Assembly: GCA_949152475.1 (NCBI GenBank)
Contig: OX424559.1
Span: 38,733,119 to 38,797,118 of the forward strand
Reading direction: 5' to 3'
Source: Terebella lapidaria
Lineage: Eukaryota; Annelida; Polychaeta; Terebellida; Terebellidae
DNA length: 64,000 nt
Of this stretch, positions 58,481-64,000 are shown piece after piece. The number at the start of each line of letters is the position of its first letter. Position 1 is the first letter of the stretch. A model generated the notes under the pieces. The model was not told where the DNA came from, searched no databases, and worked only from the letters and a program-made list of their open reading frames with translations. Both the position numbers and the translations under genes were made by a program.

Positions 58481-59760
58481 GTTTATGTTCTGTCAAAATA
58501 CGCGCGTCTGCCAGATGTGACAGCTAGGCGGATGTTTACGTTTGGTTGTCAAGCGGGACCGCGTCGATAGTGGCGCCGCCACGCGAATGGATTTCTGCCG
58601 AGAAGCCCATTGCATAGAATACTGAATACATATAAATTGTTACACTGATGTTAAAATCAATATGTTAAAACATCTTCGTAAATGTTGATAGAAACACATT
58701 TTCTGTATGGACTATAATACGAAATCAAGTTACATCTTGAAAGATTTTTTTTTGTTACCGGTAATGACAAATTTTCACAGATAGTCGATTCAAAGGCAAC
58801 AAAACTTATACACATCACAAACGTACATAAGGATAATCTTATACATGATTTTGAGGAAAACTGTCTGAATAGATTTCGATAAAATGACCATCAAAAGCAA
58901 AATTCATCGTTTTTTTGACTAAAAGGGTCGTTTTGACCTTTCAAGGTCATTAAAGGTCAAATTCAAGGTCACCACTCAAACCGCAATATATGATTTCCCA
59001 TTTGAATGTGCCAGTACTTAAGCTCTATCTTGAAGTGTTCTAAGAGATTACTCTGCATATCTCCCATTATGAAGGAAAAATTGTGTGAAATTTTCCGAGT
59101 CAAAAAAAATTTTCAATGGTCAAAAACAAAATTTTTTTTTTTTGCTGGAAATGGCTCAAAACGAATAGTGACTTGATTTGGGACAAAAAAATTGTTTTTG
59201 CCGACTCGTCAAAAAATCAAAATGGCCGCCCCACTCAGACCGTCATTTCAAAGGCAACGAAATTTATACACATCACAAAGGTACATAAGGAGAATCTTAT
59301 ACATGATTTTGAGGAAAACTGTCTGAATAGATTTCGAGAAAATGACCATCAAAGGCAAAATTCATCGTTTTTTCGACAAAAAAGGTCGTTTTGACCTTTC
59401 AAGGTCATTGAAGGTCAAATTCAAGGTCACCACTCAAACCGCAATATATGATTTCCCATTTGAAGGTGCCAATAATACTTAGGCTATATCTTGAAGTGTT
59501 CTATGAGATTACTCTGCATATCTCCCATTATGAAGGAAAAATTGGGTGAAATTTTTTTTTTGCTGGAAATGGCTCAAAACCATGAAAACGAAGTGACTTG
59601 GTTTGGGACAAAAAACATTTTTTTCGCCGACCCGTCAAAAAATCAAAATGGCCGCCACATGCAGACCGGCGATTCAAGGGCAACGAAACCTATACATGTC
59701 ATAGAGGTACATGAGAGGAATGTTTTGAAACAAAAATCTCAAAACTGATCAGACAGTTTT

Positions 59761-60371
59761 AGTCCAGCAGAACTGCAGAAAAGCATGTTTTGGCGTCATT
59801 ATGAACTTTTTTTGCTGATTCATCATCTCTGAGCATTCTTGAATCAGAATCAGCCGGGTGCCAACTTGGCACCCTTGGGGAATTTTTTCCAGAGCCGAAA
59901 AACAAAATGGCTGCCACTGAATACCGCTAAATTTACTTCTTTGACAATATCTCCGCTTCTAGGCCACTTAGAAGCACAAACTTGGTGTCTACTACTAGGT
60001 TTTCATGGTCAAGGATTCCAAATATAATACTACCAAACTTGTATATATAACAGCTTATCCGGTTTTTGAGATTGACGAACCCAATTCTTAAAAAAAAATT
60101 GGTTCTGTACAAGTCATATGCATTTTCCACTTTAATCAACAATCTTGGTGTTCACTACTGGGTTAGTGAATCTATAGTACTGACCCAACAAAAGCTCTAT
60201 GATTTTAACTCATCACATTCAAATTGTCACATTCAAATTCCCCAAGGGTGCCAAGGTGGCACCCGGCTGATTCTGATTCAGGAATGCTCAGAGATCATGA
60301 ATCAACAAAAAAAGTTCATAATGACGCCAAAACATGCTTCACAAGAAAATAGTCATTTAGCAACTGGACTA
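59761..60371. mobile_element. Inverted-repeat (MITE or fold-back) element, 611 bp
   Basis: Sequence from GCATGTTTTGGCGTCATTAT (59783) to about 59885 is repeated inverted at about 60238-60340 with few mismatches, about 103-bp arms. Outer ends are AGTCCAG and CTGGACT. It splits the family B word CAGTTTTTGAGAAAATGG, with TTTT on both sides. Each arm also holds an inner hairpin, GGGTGCC...GGCACCC. The middle, about 350 bp, has no recognised coding content. Confidence 0.8.
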
Positions 60372-60616
60372 TTTTTGAGAAAATGGCCACCAAAGTCCAA
60401 AATTGGCAATTTTTCGTCAAAAATGGCCGCCAAATCGGCAAAAACGATTCAATCAAAAAAATTTTAAAAATGTTTTTAGATATTGGCCCAAGGTATATTC
60501 TGACAAATTTATGGGGAAATTCATCATGCCAAAAATGTTACAGATCCGGACGGATGACGGACGCCGGACGAAAAACCACGATAATAGCTTATCGGCCCAA
60601 AGGGCTAATAAGCTAG

Positions 60617-61060
60617 GCACCAAAAAGCTAATAAACACATCATGCATATCCATGATTTCATTAGAATGTCTCATAAATTTTGCATATTTTTCGGTGTGTT
60701 CGTTAATGTTGTCGTGTCTTTTAGAGTGTCGTTCTTCTATTACATGCATTAGGATCAATAACCATGATAACCGTAAATATATCCAGAAAGCGCAAGGAGT
60801 GTGAGTCATGAGGCAGACAATCGGGAACAGTTTCAGCACAAAAATTTTCTAACCAGAACAATCCAAAGGATGGAAAAGGAACGTGTAGTAGTTTAGATTG
60901 GAGATGTTTAAAATAATCATTCTTCAGGCAGAGATTTCCACCAACAGAGGACAGATGGACGGCTCAATGGCTGGACTTAAGACATAATTCAGACGGACAG
61001 ATGCCGGATCCCAACTGACAACATAAGCTTACCGGACTGTCTTACAAGAACTGTCAAAAA
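60617..61060. other. Unrecognised intron sequence
   Basis: About 440 bp of AT-rich ZPR1 intron 1. An AAGCTTACCGGACTGTC word at 61024 resembles the family A/B 5' word but has no hairpin before it. No gene. Confidence 0.45.
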
Positions 61061-62453
61061 CTAGACGTCAAGGCCTAAAGATGCCTTGGAGGCATTTCGG
61101 TGTGATGATTAATTTATAATATCTACTAGATATCGAAGAATATGAAAAATGTCGACTCAGCCAAAAAAATTTCAGGTCAAGTTCAAAGTTCATCCGTAAT
61201 ACCCTTTAGACATGTTTGTCTAGGACGACGAGTCCGAAAATAACTTCCGTTTCGCTCTACGACGCACCGTTTCCCAGATCTCGACGAAAACGAAAAATGC
61301 CGACTCGGCAAAAAAATTTCGGGTCAAGGTCAAGTTCATCCATAATACCCTCTAGACATGTTTGTCTAGGGCGACTGGTCCGAAAATAACGTCTGTTTCG
61401 CTCTACGACGCACCGTTTCCGAGATATCGACGAAAACGAAAAATGCCGACTCGGCAAAAAAAATTCGGGTCAAGGTCAAAGTTCATCCATAATACCCCTT
61501 AGACATGTTTGTCTAGGGCGACGAGTCCGAAAATAACGTCCGTTTCGCTCTACGAAGCACCGTTTCCGAGATATCGACGAAAACGAAAAATGCCGACTCG
61601 GCAAAAAAAATTCGGGTCAAGGTCAAAGTTCATCCATAATACCCCTTAGACATGTTTGTCTAGGGCGACGAGTCCAAAAATAACGTCCGTTTCGCTCCAC
61701 GACGCACCGTTTCCGAGATATGCAGGATGCCTCAAGGATGACTCAGCAAAAAATTATTTCGACCTCTAGGTCAAAGGTCGTTTGACGTATCGATCCCAAA
61801 ATCAATAGGGTTCTTCCCTGTTGATATATAAACCTCCGTGCAAAATTCTGCAACTATTGCCTGAATATTTTTCGAGTTATCGTCCGGAAACCAAGTTTCA
61901 AGATCAGCCTCAATTTCATCCTCAAGGACCTCACGGACCTCGGAGCCGGATCAAAAAAAATAATACACCCTAGAGATGTTTGTCTAGGGCGACGAGTCCG
62001 AAAATAACGTCCGTTTCGCTCTACGATGCACGGTTACTGAGATATGCAGGAAGCCTCAAGAATGAATCAGCAAAAAATTATTTCGACCTCTAGGTCAAAG
62101 GTCGTTTGACGGATCGATCCCAAAATCAATAGGGTTCTTCCCTGGTGGCATATGAACCTCCATGCAGAGTTCTGCAACTATTGCGTAAATATTTTTCCAG
62201 TTATCGTCCGGAAACCAAGTCTCAAAATTAGCCTTGATTTCATCCTCACGGACCTCACGGACCTCGGATCTGGCTCAAAAAGAATAGGGTTCTTCCACAT
62301 ATCATTTCTGACTTGTGGTGAAAATTTGACGAGGATCCGTCAAGGCAATCTAAAGTTATCGTCCGGAAACCAAAAGTGGCGGAAGAAGAAAAAAAAAAAA
62401 AAAAAAAAAAAAAAATTCTGCTAAAACCATAAAGGCATGCCGAAATGCCTTAA
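61061..62453 (+). mobile_element. Family C element, both ends, uninterrupted
   Basis: CTAGACGTCAAGGCC...GGCATTTC at the left and AAAGGCATGCCGAAATGCCTTAA at 62453. It has four 147-bp monomers, then two rounds of the 3' module and an A-run. This copy is the empty-site partner of the one split at 775/6572. Confidence 0.8.
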
Positions 62454-62608
62454 CAATGACAACTTGTCAACATCAAAAAAGCTAAACAAAATTTGACCAA
62501 ATCACAGTATTTGGCAAAGGCATAAAAAAACAGTTAAATGGTTTCACTGGAACTTTGACTCTAAATCATGGAAATCTAAACTAAAGATATTTATTTGCAT
62601 AACAAGAC

Positions 62609-62728
62609 CTGTTCGTGGCAGTTCATGCAGAGCCCCTCCACTTCTGTGATCTGTTGTCCTTCATCATCAGCACTCAAGTCTGCAAACAGTGGCCCACCTC
62701 TCCCTGAATCCTGACCCTCGGTCTCCAT
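62609..62728 (-). CDS. ZPR1: ZPR1 exon 1 (start and first half of zinc finger 1)
   Basis: From ATG at 62728 it reads METEGQDSGRGGPLFADLSA, then DDEGQQITEVEGLCMNCHEQ, 40 codons in phase 0. PLF..LSADDE..Q.TE.E.LCMNC is the ZPR1 N-terminal signature, with the first CxxC (CMNC) of the zinc finger. The donor CAG|GTCTTG is weak. The frame is open further upstream, but family similarity begins at this Met. ZPR1 acts in cytoplasm and nucleus as an eEF1A-folding factor and SMN partner (family knowledge). Confidence 0.9.
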
Positions 62729-64000
62729 AGCAACCGGGCAAACTTCACCTGAACCGGAATACAGGTCAAGTCTCACAGAGCAGCATATAACTTCACTATT
62801 TGACCTTGACCTGTGCAGGAATGAGGCAAAAATGATTGTTATCACTATATGTTGTAGTTTAGGTGAGATATAGTGACTTTAGCAAGTAGGAATCAACAAA
62901 AATATTAGTTCGACATCTATGTTTGAATGGTGTAAATCAATTTCCTGCACATGGGCATGAGTATTACCACTATCAGAATCATGGTGACATAAGCGTCACC
63001 AGCATCAGTCAGGCACATTCCAAATTTGGTACCAGTAATTGCTATGAATTACTAAAATAGGAAATTTTATCATTAATGATGATTTACACAAAAAGTAAAT
63101 TGCAAACATGAATCACCGTTTTGTTATACTCCAGCAGTTTGGTTTTAAGGTGTGATTGCACGAAACTTACCGGTGACTGCACTGAGGCACTTTTCCATTG
63201 ACTTATAATGTGAAAGTAAAGGTAACAAAATCACCAAAACAGTACAATCCCCTGACCTAAAACTTGGCTAGCACACACACATATATTCATGGATGATGAA
63301 CCGAGACATGGTTTCATAAATGATATCACGAAAGCTGTGCAATTTGATGATTAGATAAATAATTTTATACGTTTCACCAAAACGAAGATTCGAGTGTTCT
63401 GTTTGACAAGCACTGGCTGTTGCATATATTTATTCCTTGCTGTCGTCAAAATAATGAAAATATCTAGGGCTATACTTTCTGTGAGATGAATACAATGAGC
63501 TGAACATTCATAATCCCAAACACCTCGGTGCACCCGAGTGCATATCACCTGTGAGTTTTACTGGCCTCACTAGCTATTTGCTGCACAGCATAATCCCTTC
63601 GCTCGCCCTGTTGTGAGTGTATTTTGTAGACTGAGAAATAGGTCGGAAAATGACATATGAAAACGATGAATTTAACAAATTTAACATTGCTTAGTGAGAA
63701 ACAGAGTCTCGGTTAGTAATCCTTGATGGCTAACAATCATAAAGGCAAAGTTTCACGTTGATTGGAAGTGTGTAAAATCATGAATTTGTTACCTTTTTAT
63801 TTACATTATAAGTGAATGGACAGCTGGTCACTGCAAGGTTCATGACAATCACATGCAATCAATCCTTAACAGTTACAATTGTACCACTTTTGGTAACTTC
63901 AGTCCGACTTTCTTGCACAGAAAACAACGAGGGTTCTTGTCTGCACCTAGGCCAATGTCTACCTTTCACATACATACATTACTGAATATGCCATGTAAAA
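62729..64000 (-). promoter_or_regulatory. ZPR1 5' flank / possible 5' UTR
   Basis: No promoter motif or further gene stands out. A CTGCACAG word on the minus strand near 62811-62818 could be a splice acceptor of a 5' UTR exon. A TCAAGGTCA half-site pair lies just beside it (GGTCAAGGTCAAATAG on the minus strand). The remainder is AT-rich and looks free of the satellites that fill the introns. Confidence 0.4.

Larger units (their letters stand above)
52569..58613. mobile_element. ISL2EU-type DNA transposon, 6,045 bp
   Basis: Flanked by AT on both sides (52567-52568 and 58614-58615). Imperfect inverted ends of about 60 bp: left GTGAATGGGCTTCTC, right read inward GCAATGGGCTTCTC; further in, CATTCG, GGCGGC and GGTCCC agree. 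It carries a THAP plus DDE transposase on the minus strand and a SAP-SWIM-YqaJ nuclease gene on the plus strand; pairing a transposase with a YqaJ nuclease and a 2-bp AT duplication is characteristic of ISL2EU. The empty site is in family B at 18160-18185 (GGCAATCATGAGAAACGC). Both genes carry breaks, so this copy is probably inactive. Confidence 0.85.
52534..60616 (+). mobile_element. Family B element carrying two nested insertions
   Basis: 5' end TAGCACCAAGGGTGCTGTAG at 52534; 3' end CTTATCGGCCCAAAGGGC...AAGCTAG at 60616. Removing the nested ISL2EU-type transposon (52569-58613) and the inverted-repeat element (59761-60371) leaves about 1.4 kb collinear with the copy at 18140-20506. Repeated cores lie near 58790, 59240 and 59680. 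Confidence 0.7.

Noticed and set aside
52569-58613. Kolobok or P-element identity for the THAP transposon
   Set aside because: Kolobok makes TTAA duplications and P elements 8-bp ones; the 2-bp AT duplication, IS5-like DDE core and YqaJ partner fit ISL2EU better.

Overview
This is animal nuclear DNA, most likely from a marine invertebrate. It has spliced host exons, a Penelope-like retroelement, an ISL2EU-type and a piggyBac-like DNA transposon, a 5S-derived SINE and very dense AT-rich tandem repeats. Nothing fixes the species. All calls come from reading the sequence by eye; no database search was run.

Host gene: the only recognised host gene is ZPR1 on the minus strand. Exon 1 (62609-62728), exon 2 (46309-46470), exon 3 (40193-40280) and exon 4 (39911-39981) join in frame into the ZPR1 N-terminus. 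The rest of the gene was not found and probably lies left of the window. Intron 1 is 16.1 kb and intron 2 is 6.0 kb, and both are nearly filled by mobile elements and satellites.

Layout. 1-7073: a family C element carrying a family A insertion. 7075-18139: family A arrays, including a 2,628-bp unit repeated three times, with a 2.0-kb TTAA-flanked piggyBac-like element at one unit boundary. 18140-20506: a family B element holding a 5S-SINE. 20507-25870 and 35541-39474: more family A. 25871-35540: a 9.67-kb Penelope-like composite with 18-bp target-site duplications, three hammerhead ribozyme cores, one full two-ORF copy and two 5'-truncated tandem copies. 39475-46308: ZPR1 exons 3-4 and an intron made of family C with nested elements. 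46471-62608: ZPR1 intron 1, with a 37-bp minisatellite, a 147-bp satellite, a LINE remnant, and a family B element into which a 6.0-kb ISL2EU-type transposon and a 0.6-kb inverted-repeat element have inserted. 62729-64000: 5' flank.

Most interesting observations: (1) at least five repeat families (A-E) share one terminal grammar, a short word near the 5' end that recurs at the 3' end as a hairpin finishing in (C)TAA, and the word changes between families with both hairpin arms changing together; this may be a Helitron/Helentron-like group. (2) The satellites of these families are saturated with AGGTCA half-sites, including perfect DR1 and TCAAGGTCA motifs of the kind bound by nuclear receptors. 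(3) The window holds its own empty sites for four insertions, giving exact boundaries. (4) The Penelope-like element has a second, unrecognised ORF1 and an internally amplified ribozyme-bounded unit.
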